Shown here: positions 46,216-56,237 of the stretch, piece by piece
Layout: each line of letters starts with the position of its first letter
Position numbering within the stretch: position 1 is the stretch's first letter
The notes under the pieces: generated by a model
What the model saw: only the letters and a program-made list of their open reading frames with translations
Told to the model about the DNA's origin: nothing
The model's database searches: none
Source: Listeria innocua
Lineage (GTDB): Bacteria; Bacillota; Bacilli; Lactobacillales; Listeriaceae
NCBI RefSeq assembly: GCF_028596125.1
Contig: NZ_CP117229.1
Span: forward strand, 1,534,001 to 1,598,000
Direction: 5' to 3'
DNA: 64,000 nucleotides
Program-made: the position numbers and the translations under genes

Positions 46216-48816
46216 ATGGCAATTAAAGAAAATGCGGCCCAAGAAGTATTAGAAGTTCAAAAAGTGATTGACAGATTAGCAGACAATGGACAAAAAGCAT
46301 TGAAAGCATTTGAAAGTTACAACCAAGAACAAGTAGATAATATCGTACACGCAATGGCGCTTGCCGGACTTGACCAACATATGCCCCTTGCAAAATTAGC
46401 AGTAGAAGAAACAGGACGTGGATTATACGAAGATAAATGTATTAAAAACATCTTCGCAACAGAATATATTTGGAACAACATTAAAAACAACAAAACAGTC
46501 GGAGTTATTAACGAAGATACTCAAACTGGTGTTATCGAAATTGCTGAACCAGTCGGAGTAGTTGCCGGGGTTACACCAGTAACTAACCCAACTTCAACAA
46601 CACTTTTCAAAGCAATTATCGCGATTAAAACGCGTAACCCAATCATCTTCGCTTTCCATCCAAGTGCGCAACGTTGTTCATCTGAAGCAGCAAAAGTTGT
46701 TTATGATGCAGCAGTTGCAGCTGGAGCACCAGAACATTGTATTCAATGGGTAGAAAAACCTTCCCTAGAAGCAACAAAACAATTAATGAACCACGATAAA
46801 GTAGCACTTGTACTTGCAACTGGTGGTGCTGGAATGGTTAAATCAGCATACTCTACTGGTAAACCTGCACTAGGTGTTGGACCAGGTAACGTACCAGCTT
46901 ACATTGACAAAACAGCTAAAATCAAACGTTCTGTTAATGACATCATTCTTTCTAAATCTTTTGACCAAGGTATGATTTGTGCTTCTGAACAAGCAGTTAT
47001 CGTGGACAAAGAAGTTGCTAAAGAAGTAAAAGCAGAAATGGAAGCAAACAAATGCTACTTCGTTAAAGGTGCTGAATTCAAAAAACTAGAAAGCTATGTA
47101 ATCAACCCTGAAAAAGGAACACTTAACCCAGATGTAGTTGGTAAATCCCCTGCATGGATTGCAAACCAAGCTGGTTTCAAAGTTCCAGAAGATACAAAAA
47201 TTCTTGTAGCTGAAATTAAAGGTGTTGGCGACAAATACCCACTATCTCACGAAAAATTAAGCCCAGTTCTTGCATTTATCGAAGCTGCTAACCAAGCAGA
47301 AGCATTCGATCGTTGTGAAGAAATGTTAGTATACGGCGGACTTGGACACTCAGCAGTTATTCACTCTACTGATAAAGAAGTTCAAAAAGCATTTGGTATC
47401 CGTATGAAAGCTTGCCGTATCATCGTAAATGCACCAAGCGCTCAAGGCGGTATCGGTGACATTTATAACGGCTTCATCCCTTCCCTAACTCTTGGTTGTG
47501 GATCTTATGGTAAAAACTCTGTATCACAAAATGTAAGTGCGACTAACTTGCTGAACGTTAAACGTATCGCGGATCGGAGAAATAATATGCAATGGTTCAA
47601 ACTTCCACCAAAAATTTTCTTTGAAAAATATTCTACTCAATACCTTCAAAAAATGGAAGGCGTTGAACGCGTATTTATCGTAACTGACCCAGGTATGGTT
47701 CAATTCAAATACGTTGATGTAGTAATCGAACACCTGAAAAAACGTGGTAACGACGTAGCTTATCAAGTATTCGCTGATGTTGAACCAGATCCATCTGATG
47801 TAACAGTTTACAAAGGTGCAGAACTAATGAAAGACTTCAAACCAGATACAATTATCGCTCTTGGTGGTGGTTCCGCAATGGATGCTGCCAAAGGTATGTG
47901 GTTATTCTATGAACACCCAGAAGCTTCATTCTTCGGCTTGAAACAAAAATTCTTAGATATCCGTAAACGTACTTTCAAATATCCTAAACTTGGTGGAAAA
48001 GCGAAATTCGTTGCGATTCCAACAACAAGTGGTACAGGTTCTGAAGTAACTCCATTTGCGGTTATTACAGACAAAGAAAACAACATTAAATACCCTCTTG
48101 CTGACTATGAACTAACTCCAGACGTTGCGATTGTCGATGCACAATATGTAACAACTGTTCCAGCACACATTACTGCTGATACTGGTATGGACGTTCTAAC
48201 TCACGCAATTGAATCTTATGTATCCGTAATGGCAAGCGATTATACACGTGGATTGTCTATCCGTGCAATCGAACTTGTTTTTGAAAACTTACGTGAATCT
48301 GTTCTTACTGGTGATCCTGATGCGCGTGAAAAAATGCATAATGCTTCTGCCCTAGCTGGTATGGCATTTGCGAATGCGTTCCTAGGAATTAACCACAGCT
48401 TGGCACACAAAATTGGACCTGAATTCCACATTCCTCACGGTCGTGCGAATGCAATCCTTATGCCACACGTTATCCGTTATAACGCACTTAAACCTAAAAA
48501 ACATGCGTTATTCCCAAGATATGAAAGCTTCCGTGCTGATGAAGATTATGCTCGTATCTCTCGTATTATCGGCTTCCCTGCTGCAACTACAGAAGAAGGC
48601 GTTAAATCACTTGTAGATGAAATCATCAAACTTGGTAAAGATGTTGGTATCGACATGAGTCTTAAAGGACAAAATGTTGCTAAAAAAGACTTGGATGCAG
48701 TTGTAGATACACTTGCAGATCGCGCATTCATGGACCAATGTACTACTGCCAACCCTAAACAACCACTTGTAAGCGAACTAAAAGAAATTTACCTTGAAGC
48801 TTACAAAGGTGTTTAA
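46216..48816 (+). CDS. adhE: Bifunctional acetaldehyde-CoA / alcohol dehydrogenase (Listeria adhesion protein type)
   Basis: 866-residue fusion that converts acetyl-CoA to ethanol, re-oxidising two NADH. Residues about 1-440 are an aldehyde dehydrogenase with catalytic C255 (FDQGMICASEQ); about 460-866 an iron alcohol dehydrogenase with GGGSAMDAAKGMW, TSGTGSEVTPFAVIT, and metal-ligand region INHSLAHKIGPEFHIPHGRANA. AdhE proteins form spirosomes. In pathogenic Listeria this protein also appears on the surface as the adhesion protein LAP, without a signal peptide. AGGAGG precedes the ATG. Controlled by a Rex-type box. Confidence 0.97.
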   Translation: MAIKENAAQEVLEVQKVIDRLADNGQKALKAFESYNQEQVDNIVHAMALAGLDQHMPLAKLAVEETGRGLYEDKCIKNIFATEYIWNNIKNNKTVGVINEDTQTGVIEIAEPVGVVAGVTPVTNPTSTTLFKAIIAIKTRNPIIFAFHPSAQRCSSEAAKVVYDAAVAAGAPEHCIQWVEKPSLEATKQLMNHDKVALVLATGGAGMVKSAYSTGKPALGVGPGNVPAYIDKTAKIKRSVNDIILSKSFDQGMICASEQAVIVDKEVAKEVKAEMEANKCYFVKGAEFKKLESYVINPEKGTLNPDVVGKSPAWIANQAGFKVPEDTKILVAEIKGVGDKYPLSHEKLSPVLAFIEAANQAEAFDRCEEMLVYGGLGHSAVIHSTDKEVQKAFGIRMKACRIIVNAPSAQGGIGDIYNGFIPSLTLGCGSYGKNSVSQNVSATNLLNVKRIADRRNNMQWFKLPPKIFFEKYSTQYLQKMEGVERVFIVTDPGMVQFKYVDVVIEHLKKRGNDVAYQVFADVEPDPSDVTVYKGAELMKDFKPDTIIALGGGSAMDAAKGMWLFYEHPEASFFGLKQKFLDIRKRTFKYPKLGGKAKFVAIPTTSGTGSEVTPFAVITDKENNIKYPLADYELTPDVAIVDAQYVTTVPAHITADTGMDVLTHAIESYVSVMASDYTRGLSIRAIELVFENLRESVLTGDPDAREKMHNASALAGMAFANAFLGINHSLAHKIGPEFHIPHGRANAILMPHVIRYNALKPKKHALFPRYESFRADEDYARISRIIGFPAATTEEGVKSLVDEIIKLGKDVGIDMSLKGQNVAKKDLDAVVDTLADRAFMDQCTTANPKQPLVSELKEIYLEAYKGV

Positions 48817-48858
48817 AAACTAGCTAACTTGTCCACCATTAATATATAAAGTTAGAAG

Positions 48859-48894
48859 AAAGCGCAAGTCCATCCCAGGGCTTGCGCTTTCGCT
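48859..48894 (+). terminator. Terminator of adhE
   Basis: Ten-base stem AAAGCGCAAG with CTTGCGCTTT; T tail interrupted (TTTCGCTTT). Confidence 0.85.
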
Positions 48895-48910
48895 TTAGTA
48901 CTAAAATTAG

Positions 48911-48916
48911 TATAAT
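48911..48916 (+). promoter_or_regulatory. Probable -10 box of the VOC gene
   Basis: TATAAT 24 bases before the ATG; no clear -35. Confidence 0.4.
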
Positions 48917-48939
48917 GAAACAAGAATGGAGTTGATTTA

Positions 48940-49368
48940 ATGATACGAGCAACTGTGCCCTACTTCACTTTTAACGGGGAAGCCCAAGAAGCACTAGAAT
49001 TTTATAAAAAAGTGTTTCAAGCAGAAATTACAAAAACTCGTTTTTTTCACGAGATGGAAGGATTCTCTGGAGATAAAAAATTAGGCGAACGAATCCTTCA
49101 TGCTAGGCTTACGAAAGACGATAAAGATTTGTTTTACTTCTCAGATACACTAGAAGGCGAAACAGATGCGGGAAATCGTTTATCACTTGCAGTTAATTTT
49201 GAAACTGAAGAAAGTTTTGTACATGCATTCGTACTACTTTCTAAAACAGGGACCGTTGAAATCCCTATTCAAAAAACTTTTTGGGATGCAAAATACGCAA
49301 AAGTTATCGATCATTACAGCATAGATTGGCACCTTAACTTAGAAAATGAGTCTACTACTAAAGTATGA
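48940..49368 (+). CDS. VOC-superfamily protein (PhnB-like glyoxalase fold)
   Basis: 142 residues with the PhnB-like opening VPYFTFNGEAQEALEFYKKVFQAEI, central ILHARLTKDDKDLFYFSD and closing SIDWHLNLE. Two beta-alpha-beta-beta-beta modules form one domain. Metal ligands are not obvious, and the 3-demethylubiquinone methyltransferase label often attached to this family is unlikely. Substrate unknown. Start ATG after GGAG. Confidence 0.83.
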   Translation: MIRATVPYFTFNGEAQEALEFYKKVFQAEITKTRFFHEMEGFSGDKKLGERILHARLTKDDKDLFYFSDTLEGETDAGNRLSLAVNFETEESFVHAFVLLSKTGTVEIPIQKTFWDAKYAKVIDHYSIDWHLNLENESTTKV

Positions 49369-49451
49369 TTTTTTCCCGTCCTCTAGCCGAATGTAATTAG
49401 AACTAAAAAATAGTACAATTTTAGTAGTGAGAGAAAAAAAGGAGTGAGTTC

Positions 49452-50372
49452 ATGACTGAGACAGTTTTAAAATTAGAACATGTCACGAAAAAAATCGGAC
49501 AAAAAAATATTGTCCACGATATCAGCTTTGACATACATAAAGGAGAAGTATTTGGTTTACTTGGTCCAAATGGTGCCGGTAAAACAACTATTATCCGCTC
49601 GATTGTAGGCTTAATTCGCCGCTCAGAAGGTACAGTTTATATTAATGGTAAAAATATTGATACCGACTTTAAAGCAGCAATTTCTGAAGTAGGAGCAATT
49701 ATTGAAAATCCGGAATTTTATATGTATATGTCTGGATGGGCTAACTTAAAGCAATTTGCACGGATGAGTCAAAAAAATATTACAGACGATCATATTCGTG
49801 AAATTGTAGAACTTGTAAAACTTTCAGATGCCATCAATCAAAAAGTAAAAACATATTCCTTAGGTATGCGTCAACGTTTAGGCGTTGCACAAGCCTTACT
49901 TCACAACCCCGCCCTACTTATTTTAGATGAGCCAACCAATGGACTTGATCCACAAGGGATGGCAGAATTCAGAGCATTAATTCGTGATTTAGCAACAAAC
50001 GGTACTTCTGTTTTAATTTCTAGCCATTTACTTAGCGAAATTCAACAAATTACCGATCGTTTTGCTATTATTAATAAAGGTGTCTTAACTCATACGGAAA
50101 AAATGAGTGACGTACTTGAAAATCATGTGGCTGTTTATCAACTTAAAGTCACTGATAGCGTAGCAGCAAAAACTGTTCTTGCTACACTTCCAGTAAAACT
50201 TGTTGCTGAGAAAGAAAATTCATTTAAAATCGAAGTGGCTCACGAAGATGTCCATTTAATTGCCCGCGCGATTATTCAAGCAAATATCGATTTATTGGAA
50301 ATGGTTCCACTTCAAGCCTCCCTTGAAGAACGATTCCTAGAATTAACAAATGGCGGAGGTGTAAAAGCATGA
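49452..50372 (+). CDS. ABC transporter ATP-binding protein (BcrA/CcmA-like)
   Basis: 306-residue ATPase: Walker A GPNGAGKTT, Q-loop at ENPEFYMYM, signature YSLGMRQRLGVAQALL, Walker B LLILDEPTNGLDP, H-loop SSHLLSE, then a C-terminal extension of about 80 residues as in BcrA-type exporters. Overlaps the permease gene by four bases. Lantibiotic or bacitracin self-protection type export is possible, but no two-component system adjoins. GGAG precedes the ATG. Confidence 0.92.
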   Translation: MTETVLKLEHVTKKIGQKNIVHDISFDIHKGEVFGLLGPNGAGKTTIIRSIVGLIRRSEGTVYINGKNIDTDFKAAISEVGAIIENPEFYMYMSGWANLKQFARMSQKNITDDHIREIVELVKLSDAINQKVKTYSLGMRQRLGVAQALLHNPALLILDEPTNGLDPQGMAEFRALIRDLATNGTSVLISSHLLSEIQQITDRFAIINKGVLTHTEKMSDVLENHVAVYQLKVTDSVAAKTVLATLPVKLVAEKENSFKIEVAHEDVHLIARAIIQANIDLLEMVPLQASLEERFLELTNGGGVKA

Positions 50373-51436
50373 TAGCATTAATAAAAAATGAATTCACTAA
50401 ATTATTTTCTAGAAAATCTAGTTGGATTATGCAAATTGTCTTATTTGCAGCAGTTTTAACTTTGGCACTACTTATGTTTTTCGTTAGTAAGATTGATACA
50501 AGCGGTGTTGAAGGTGGCAATGCAAGTAATGCTGGAATTACAGCTTATTACGATGATAAAGGAACTCCGGTAAGTGAGGAGGAATACTGGAATTCAGCGG
50601 ATAAAGATGGTAACCCAACATATAAAACCGAAACACTATCACTAACAGATTCCGTTGCTTACTTAAAAACTCAAAAACAAGCAGCTCAAACGAAAGATGA
50701 AAAAGAATCAGTTCAAAAACAAATTGATTTCTATCAAGCTTATGTAGATGCAGATGAAAAACCTGCTAGCAATTCAGCGGGAATTTCAAGTGCTGACTTC
50801 TTTGCATCACTCGGTAGCTCTGGGGCAGTCGCAACGATGCTAGTAGTAATTGTGGCAAGTATTATTGTTGCAACAGAGTTTTCTGGCGGAACAATTAAGT
50901 TATTACTCGCACGACCTTATTCTAGAAGTCAAATTCTTTTCTCTAAATATTTTATGTGTATTGTTTATAGCATCATTAGTTCCATCACGCTATTATTAGC
51001 TAGTTTTATCTTCTCGTTTATTCTTCCGAAGCAATCGATTTTCATGCCGCTCTCCCCTTCATCAGGCGCAATGACAGCGTGGGATCATGCTTGGATGTTA
51101 CTCGGAACAAACTTCTTACTGATGATTGTGTATGCAACTATCGCATTCTTCTTCTCATCCGTTGTTCGTTCACAAGCATTAGCAGTTGGTGTTGGTGTCG
51201 GCGTACTATTCTCTGGTGGAATTATTCGTCAACTACTACCACTCGCTATCGAAAAATACGACTGGATGAAATGGATTATTTTCAACTTGCTTAGCTTAAA
51301 TGATACAGTTGGCGGTCAAAAAATCGCTGGCGGTTTAGCAGATTGGCAAATTATTGCTGGCCTTGGCGTATATACAGCGATCATCCTCTTCTTTACATTC
51401 TTCATTTTCAAAAAACGAGATGTCGCGTTAAGTTAA
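50369..51436 (+). CDS. ABC-2 type transporter permease
   Basis: 355 residues. One N-terminal helix (about 19-40), a large polar extracytoplasmic loop to about residue 145 (rich in D, K, S and T), then five helices starting FASLGSSGAVATMLVVIVAS; ATEFSGGTIKLLLARPYSRSQIL is the cytosolic coupling segment of this family. Pairs with the upstream ATPase, probably as a 2+2 complex. Ends with FFIFKKRDVALS, followed by a strong two-way terminator. Confidence 0.9.
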   Translation: MIALIKNEFTKLFSRKSSWIMQIVLFAAVLTLALLMFFVSKIDTSGVEGGNASNAGITAYYDDKGTPVSEEEYWNSADKDGNPTYKTETLSLTDSVAYLKTQKQAAQTKDEKESVQKQIDFYQAYVDADEKPASNSAGISSADFFASLGSSGAVATMLVVIVASIIVATEFSGGTIKLLLARPYSRSQILFSKYFMCIVYSIISSITLLLASFIFSFILPKQSIFMPLSPSSGAMTAWDHAWMLLGTNFLLMIVYATIAFFFSSVVRSQALAVGVGVGVLFSGGIIRQLLPLAIEKYDWMKWIIFNLLSLNDTVGGQKIAGGLADWQIIAGLGVYTAIILFFTFFIFKKRDVALS

Positions 51437-51439
51437 TCC

Positions 51440-51478
51440 AAAAAAGAGGTTGTCCGTTATGGACAACCTCTTTTTTTA
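51440..51478. terminator. Bidirectional terminator between the ABC permease and S66 genes
   Basis: Stem AAAGAGGTTGTCC with its complement, A-run and seven T. Confidence 0.93.
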
Positions 51479-52453
51479 ATGTTTGATAATCTCAATTTTA
51501 TTTACTGCATTTGTATCAATTCTTGCTGTTCCGCCAATTGGGAAAGTAGCAAGTGGTTGCGTATGGCCAAAATCCGCGCCTGAAATAACTGGGATTTTTT
51601 GTAAAGCTGTTTTCGTTTCTATGATAAAAGCAAGTTTTTCTTTTGTCATTGCCGTTTTTGTTTGGAAGCGACCAATAACCAAACCTTTTATTTCATCTGC
51701 ACCTGGTTGATTAAGAAGTGACTCCAAATCACGATCAAACGTTTCTGGAACAGTCATAAAATCATCTTCCAGAAATAAAATAGCACCAGATAAATCAGGC
51801 ATATATTCGGTTCCTTGTAGTAAATTAAGCGTGCAGAGATTCCCGCCGATAATGGTTCCTTCTGCTTCTCCATCTTGAAGAACAACTAGCCCTTCATTTG
51901 GCTTGAAGTCCCTGTTTTCTTGATCCAAGTACCATTCATCATCACTCCACGAAGTACTTGCCGTTAGCGCAAATGGTTCTTTATCTACTAAGCAAGCGCT
52001 AAATGAATCAAGTACGTAGTCTAGGCCTTTTTTCATTGAAAAGGTAGAGAAATGTGCGCCGGAATAAGTAACGAGTTCGGTTTGGGTATAAATAGCCGTT
52101 CCTAGCGCTGTAATATCAGAGAATCCGCATAAAATCTTAGGGTTCTCAGCAATTAAATCATAATCTAAATATGGTAGTAATTGATTGCTATTAAAACCAC
52201 CGATAACCGTTAAAATCGCTTTCACATTCGAATCATTGAACGCTTCATGAATGTCAGCTACTCTTGAGCGAATACTAGAGCTTAACATACAATCCATTTC
52301 TGAAACATGCTCTCCAAAAGTGACTTTGAAACCCATCTCATTTATGCGTTTAACAGCGAAATCGACTTGATTTTCTGCCATTATACCAAGAGATCGGCTT
52401 GGAGCAATGATGCGAATTTCATCACCTTGTTTTAATTTTGCGGGAATCATCAT
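51476..52453 (-). CDS. S66-family serine peptidase (LD-carboxypeptidase / MccF-like)
   Basis: 325 residues, cytosolic. The nucleophile is S112 in CGFSDITALG; GGFNSNQLLPYLDYD precedes it, and the Glu and His of the triad are probably in GGNLCTLNLLQG...FLEDD and DFGHTQPLATFPIG. Family members recycle muropeptides or cleave microcin C-like compounds; the sequence cannot decide. Starts with ATGATGA overlapping the tag stop, after GGGAGG. Confidence 0.87.
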   Translation of the reverse strand: MMIPAKLKQGDEIRIIAPSRSLGIMAENQVDFAVKRINEMGFKVTFGEHVSEMDCMLSSSIRSRVADIHEAFNDSNVKAILTVIGGFNSNQLLPYLDYDLIAENPKILCGFSDITALGTAIYTQTELVTYSGAHFSTFSMKKGLDYVLDSFSACLVDKEPFALTASTSWSDDEWYLDQENRDFKPNEGLVVLQDGEAEGTIIGGNLCTLNLLQGTEYMPDLSGAILFLEDDFMTVPETFDRDLESLLNQPGADEIKGLVIGRFQTKTAMTKEKLAFIIETKTALQKIPVISGADFGHTQPLATFPIGGTARIDTNAVNKIEIIKH

Positions 52454-53031
52454 TTGATCGCCTCCCTATTTAGCGTATGGAATGGACATGAACGTAAATG
52501 ATCGTCCAGGATGCCAATAGCTTGTAAATAAGAATAGATAATCACAGGCCCAACGAACTTAAAGCCTCGTTTCTTCAAATCTTTACTTATTTTTTCGGAT
52601 AGTTCCGTCTTAGCTGGCACTTCTCCCATTCCCTGCCATTCATTAATAATTCGCTCTCCATTTGTAAAACTCCAAATATAATTAGCGAATGAGCCGAATT
52701 CTGCTTGGACTTTTTGTGTAGCTAGGGCATTGGTGCGAACTGCTTTGACTTTCAAACGGTTCTTCACAATGGCCGCTTCTGAAACGATCCGCGCTAAATC
52801 TTCATCTGTTAACCGAGCACACTTATCAATATCAAAATGAAAAAAAGCTTCTTGATAGGCTTTTCTTTTATGTAAAATTAATTTCCATGACAGGCCAGCT
52901 TGTGCCCCTTCTAAATTCAACATTTCAAATAAATAAGTATCATCCTTACTCGGGACGCACCACTCGCCATCATGGTATGCTAGTTCAAACGGGTCATTAA
53001 TCGACCATGGACAACGTAATTCTTCGGACAA
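52450..53031 (-). CDS. tag: DNA-3-methyladenine glycosylase I
   Basis: 193-residue base-excision repair enzyme removing 3-methyladenine. Signature LRCPWSINDPFELAYHDGEWCVPSKDD, LNLEGAQAGLSW, and the C-terminal DDHLRSCPFH; the zinc ligands (N-terminal Cys and late HxxxCxFH-type residues) are present. Twelve bases after the small membrane gene, overlapping the S66 gene: a three-gene operon. Confidence 0.95.
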   Translation of the reverse strand: MSEELRCPWSINDPFELAYHDGEWCVPSKDDTYLFEMLNLEGAQAGLSWKLILHKRKAYQEAFFHFDIDKCARLTDEDLARIVSEAAIVKNRLKVKAVRTNALATQKVQAEFGSFANYIWSFTNGERIINEWQGMGEVPAKTELSEKISKDLKKRGFKFVGPVIIYSYLQAIGILDDHLRSCPFHTLNREAIK

Positions 53032-53043
53032 ATTGAGTTCCTC

Positions 53044-53277
53044 CTATATAGTTAAAATATAATACACACTAATTAATACGGCTACAAACAAACCAATACA
53101 ACTCCAAATTATCCGTTTCTCTCTCCACTGACTAACTGCAACTGCGATACTCAATGCTAAAAATAAAAATAATAGCCAGTTCGGAACATCTGGGTGATAC
53201 TCGCTTTTGAAAATAAGATAACCAACTACTGCTGCAATTATTCCTGTTACAACCAAACTTATCTTTTGATACCTCAT
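53044..53277 (-). CDS. Small three-helix membrane protein
   Basis: 77 residues, three hydrophobic helices (about 6-22, 33-50 and 57-76) with a short KSEYHPDVPN loop. ATG nine bases after GGAGG; eight open codons upstream overlap that site. First gene of the tag operon. No family recognised. Confidence 0.72.
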   Translation of the reverse strand: MRYQKISLVVTGIIAAVVGYLIFKSEYHPDVPNWLLFLFLALSIAVAVSQWREKRIIWSCIGLFVAVLISVYYILTI

Positions 53278-53337
53278 TCGCTCAAGCCTCCTATTTACCA
53301 ATCATAAAACATACGTTCCCTTTTTGCAAGTGAAAAT

Positions 53338-53376
53338 AAAAAAAGAAGCGAACTTATTTGCTCGCTTCTTTTTTTG
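53338..53376 (-). terminator. Terminator of the aconitase gene
   Basis: Stem AGAAGCGAGC with GTTCGCTTCT (one G-U) and TTTTTTT on the minus strand; A/T runs on both sides. Confidence 0.9.
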
Positions 53377-53380
53377 GTAA

Positions 53381-56083
53381 TTATTTTAATTTGCCACGAA
53401 GGACCATTGGTAAAATCCCACCATGACGGTAATAGTCAATTTCTACTTCTGAGTCAAATCGTGCAAGTGCATCAAAGGTGAAGCTAGTGCCGTCTTCGCG
53501 AACAGCTGTTACTTTGACAATATCTCTTGGCGCTACACCTTCACTGATTTCCACTTGTAAACTTTCTGAACCAGTAAGGCCTAGTGTATCTGCATCTTCT
53601 CCTGGTAGGAATTGAAGTGGTAAAACACCCATCATTACAAGGTTAGAACGATGAATCCGTTCATAACTTTTTGCAATTACAGTTTTAATTCCAAGTAAAT
53701 TAGTTCCTTTGGCAGCCCAGTCACGTGAAGATCCCATTCCGTAATCATCGCCAGCAAGAATCACTAAGCCAGTGTTGTTTTCGATATATTTTCTAGATGC
53801 GTCATAAATGGACATTACATCCCCAGTTGGCCAGTATGTTGTGTAACCACCTTCTGTTCCAGGAGCGATTTGGTTTTTGATTCGAATATTGGCGAATGTA
53901 CCGCGCATCATAACATCATGATGACCACGACGAGAGCCATACGAGTTGAAATCACGAATCGCTACGCCTTCTTCTTGCAGGAATTTTCCGGCTGGTGTAT
54001 CTTTACCGATTGCACCAGCTGGTGAAATGTGGTCGGTTGTAACAGAATCACCAAATTTACCAATAATACGAAGACCAGATAAAGCTTCTACTTTGCCAGC
54101 TTCTTTTGCTAAATTATCAAAGAATGGCGGGTTGGCAATATACGTCGAATTTTCATCCCATTTGTATAAAGCATCTTCTGTAGTTTCAATCGCATTCCAA
54201 GCTTCATTTTCATCAAATACATGGGCATATTGCTCACGGAAAAGTTCTGGCGTTACGGTTTCTTCTACAAGCGCCTTCACTTCTTCTGAACTTGGCCAAA
54301 TATCGTTTAAGAAGACATCTTCGCCATTATTACCACGTCCGATTGGTTCTGTTAACATATCTACGTTCGTTGTCCCAGCAAGCGCATAAGCAACGACAAG
54401 TGGTGGTGAAGCTAAGAAGTTTGCTTTCACAAGTGCATGAATTCGTCCTTCAAAGTTACGGTTACCACTGAGAACTGCGGAAACTAGTAAATCACTCTCT
54501 TGAATCGCTTCTTCAATTTCTTCTTTTAATGGACCTGAGTTACCGATACAAGTTGTACAACCATAACCAACTAGGTCAAAGCCAAGTTTTTCTAAATATG
54601 GAAGTAAACCAGCTTTTTCCAGGTAGCCTGTAACAACTTTGGAACCTGGCGCTAAGGAAGTTTTGACGAATTTGGGTACTTCTAAGCCTTTTTCAACAGC
54701 TTTTTTAGCGACCAAACCGGCGCTTAGCATTACGTATGGGTTAGAGGTATTCGTACAGCTTGTAATTGCTGCAATAGCAACGGAACCAGTTTTCATTGTT
54801 GATTGGTCACTATTGCCAAATGTAACAGTTACTTCTTTGTCTAAAGCTGATTTATCAAGACCGAAACCTTGGTTGCCTGCTTTCGCTGTAATGGATTCAC
54901 GGAATGTTTCTTTCATTTTCGAAAGCGGAATCAAATCTTGTGGACGTTTTGGCCCAGCTAGATTTGGCTCAATAGCAGAAAGATCGATTTCCACTGTTTG
55001 TGTATAATTTGGTTCTACTTTTTCTGGTGTAAAGAATAAATCGTTTGCTTCTAAATAAGCTTCTACTAATTCGATTTGTTCTTTGTCACGACCAGTTAGT
55101 TTTAAATAGTTAAGTGCTTCTTTGTCTACCGGGAAAAATCCGCAAGTTGCGCCGTATTCAGGAGCCATATTGGCAACAGTCGCGCGGTCAGCTAGTGGAA
55201 GGGTTGCAACGCCTGGACCATAAAATTCAACAAATTTCCCTACTACTTTTTGTTCCCGCAAAACTTGTGTTACTTTCAAAGCAAAATCGGTGGCAGTTGC
55301 GCCGTTTGGTAAAGCACCTAATAATTTCACACCGATAACTTCCGGAATTGGGAAATAAGATGGTTGTCCGAGCATTCCAGCTTCAGCTTCAATACCGCCA
55401 ACGCCCCAACCTAAAACGCCAATACCATTAATCATTGTCGTATGGCTATCTGTCCCGACAAGGGAATCTGGAAACGCTACAAATTCGCCGTCAGAAACTT
55501 CATTCGCGATGACGACGTTTGCTAAATACTCTAAGTTAACTTGGTGAACGATACCAGTTGCAGGTGGCACAGCACGATAATTATCAAATGCTTTTTGCGC
55601 CCAGTTTAAAAATTGATAACGCTCCATATTGCGTTTGAACTCTAGCTCCATGTTGATTTTTAGCGCTTCTGGATTCGCATAACTATCAACTTGTACCGAG
55701 TGATCGACTACTAAATCAACTGGGATTTCTGGATTGATTTTTTCTGGGTCGCCGCCTAGGTCAGCCATTGCTTTCCGTAATGAAGCTAAGTCAACAACTG
55801 CTGGAACACCGGTGAAATCTTGTAAAATAACACGCGCTGGTTTAAATGGAACTTCTCCTTCGTTACCATTTTTTGACCAATGAGCTAGGTCTTCTACATG
55901 TGAATCCTTAATTACTCTGCCATCAGCTTGTCTTAATACGGATTCAAGTAAAACACGTACAGAATAAGGTAATTTCTCGATGTTTGTGATTTTGTCCTCT
56001 TCTAAGGTTTTAATTTTGTAGTAATGATACGTTTTGTCATTAAGTTTAAATGATGCTTTTGCTTTTTCTTTCCAATTAGTCAT
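53381..56083 (-). CDS. citB: Aconitate hydratase
   Basis: 900-residue aconitase A/IRP-type enzyme of the TCA cycle with a [4Fe-4S] cluster. Cluster cysteines lie in [10 protein letters not shown] and [12 protein letters not shown]; substrate motifs [42 protein letters not shown] and [16 protein letters not shown] (swivel-domain serine) are intact. Start at MTNWKEKAK, eight bases after GGAGG; 48 codons are open upstream but overlap the promoter. Bacillus aconitase also binds iron-responsive-like RNA; not testable here. Confidence 0.97.
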   Translation of the reverse strand: MTNWKEKAKASFKLNDKTYHYYKIKTLEEDKITNIEKLPYSVRVLLESVLRQADGRVIKDSHVEDLAHWSKNGNEGEVPFKPARVILQDFTGVPAVVDLASLRKAMADLGGDPEKINPEIPVDLVVDHSVQVDSYANPEALKINMELEFKRNMERYQFLNWAQKAFDNYRAVPPATGIVHQVNLEYLANVVIANEVSDGEFVAFPDSLVGTDSHTTMINGIGVLGWGVGGIEAEAGMLGQPSYFPIPEVIGVKLLGALPNGATATDFALKVTQVLREQKVVGKFVEFYGPGVATLPLADRATVANMAPEYGATCGFFPVDKEALNYLKLTGRDKEQIELVEAYLEANDLFFTPEKVEPNYTQTVEIDLSAIEPNLAGPKRPQDLIPLSKMKETFRESITAKAGNQGFGLDKSALDKEVTVTFGNSDQSTMKTGSVAIAAITSCTNTSNPYVMLSAGLVAKKAVEKGLEVPKFVKTSLAPGSKVVTGYLEKAGLLPYLEKLGFDLVGYGCTTCIGNSGPLKEEIEEAIQESDLLVSAVLSGNRNFEGRIHALVKANFLASPPLVVAYALAGTTNVDMLTEPIGRGNNGEDVFLNDIWPSSEEVKALVEETVTPELFREQYAHVFDENEAWNAIETTEDALYKWDENSTYIANPPFFDNLAKEAGKVEALSGLRIIGKFGDSVTTDHISPAGAIGKDTPAGKFLQEEGVAIRDFNSYGSRRGHHDVMMRGTFANIRIKNQIAPGTEGGYTTYWPTGDVMSIYDASRKYIENNTGLVILAGDDYGMGSSRDWAAKGTNLLGIKTVIAKSYERIHRSNLVMMGVLPLQFLPGEDADTLGLTGSESLQVEISEGVAPRDIVKVTAVREDGTSFTFDALARFDSEVEIDYYRHGGILPMVLRGKLK

Positions 56084-56129
56084 CCACGTTTCCTCCTTCA
56101 ATTCTTGAAACGACTGGTCTCTCTCATCT

Positions 56130-56158
56130 ATTGTACTTAAAAATAAGCGATAAGTAAA
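56130..56158 (-). promoter_or_regulatory. Promoter of the aconitase gene
   Basis: TTTACT, 17-base spacer, TACAAT on the minus strand. Confidence 0.75.
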
Positions 56159-56198
56159 CAAAGAGAATTCGCTATAATTCAATAACTTTTTCTTATAA

Positions 56199-56233
56199 CA
56201 AAAAAATGAATGACAACGAAGTGCCATTCACCT
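56199..56233 (-). terminator. Terminator of the helicase-stress operon
   Basis: Stem GTGAATGGCA with its imperfect complement, CTTCG loop, seven T. Confidence 0.82.
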
Positions 56234-56237
56234 TTTT

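Noticed and set aside
48940-49368. 3-demethylubiquinone-9 methyltransferase
   Set aside because: This label is often propagated for PhnB-like VOC proteins; there is no SAM-binding fold and the organism uses menaquinone.
53946-54389. 147-codon frame antisense to aconitase
   Set aside because: Same reasoning: shadow frame opposite a highly conserved enzyme, no start signals.
56084-56227. 48-codon N-terminal extension of aconitase
   Set aside because: Contains the likely promoter; GGAGG supports the downstream ATG, which also matches the normal aconitase start.
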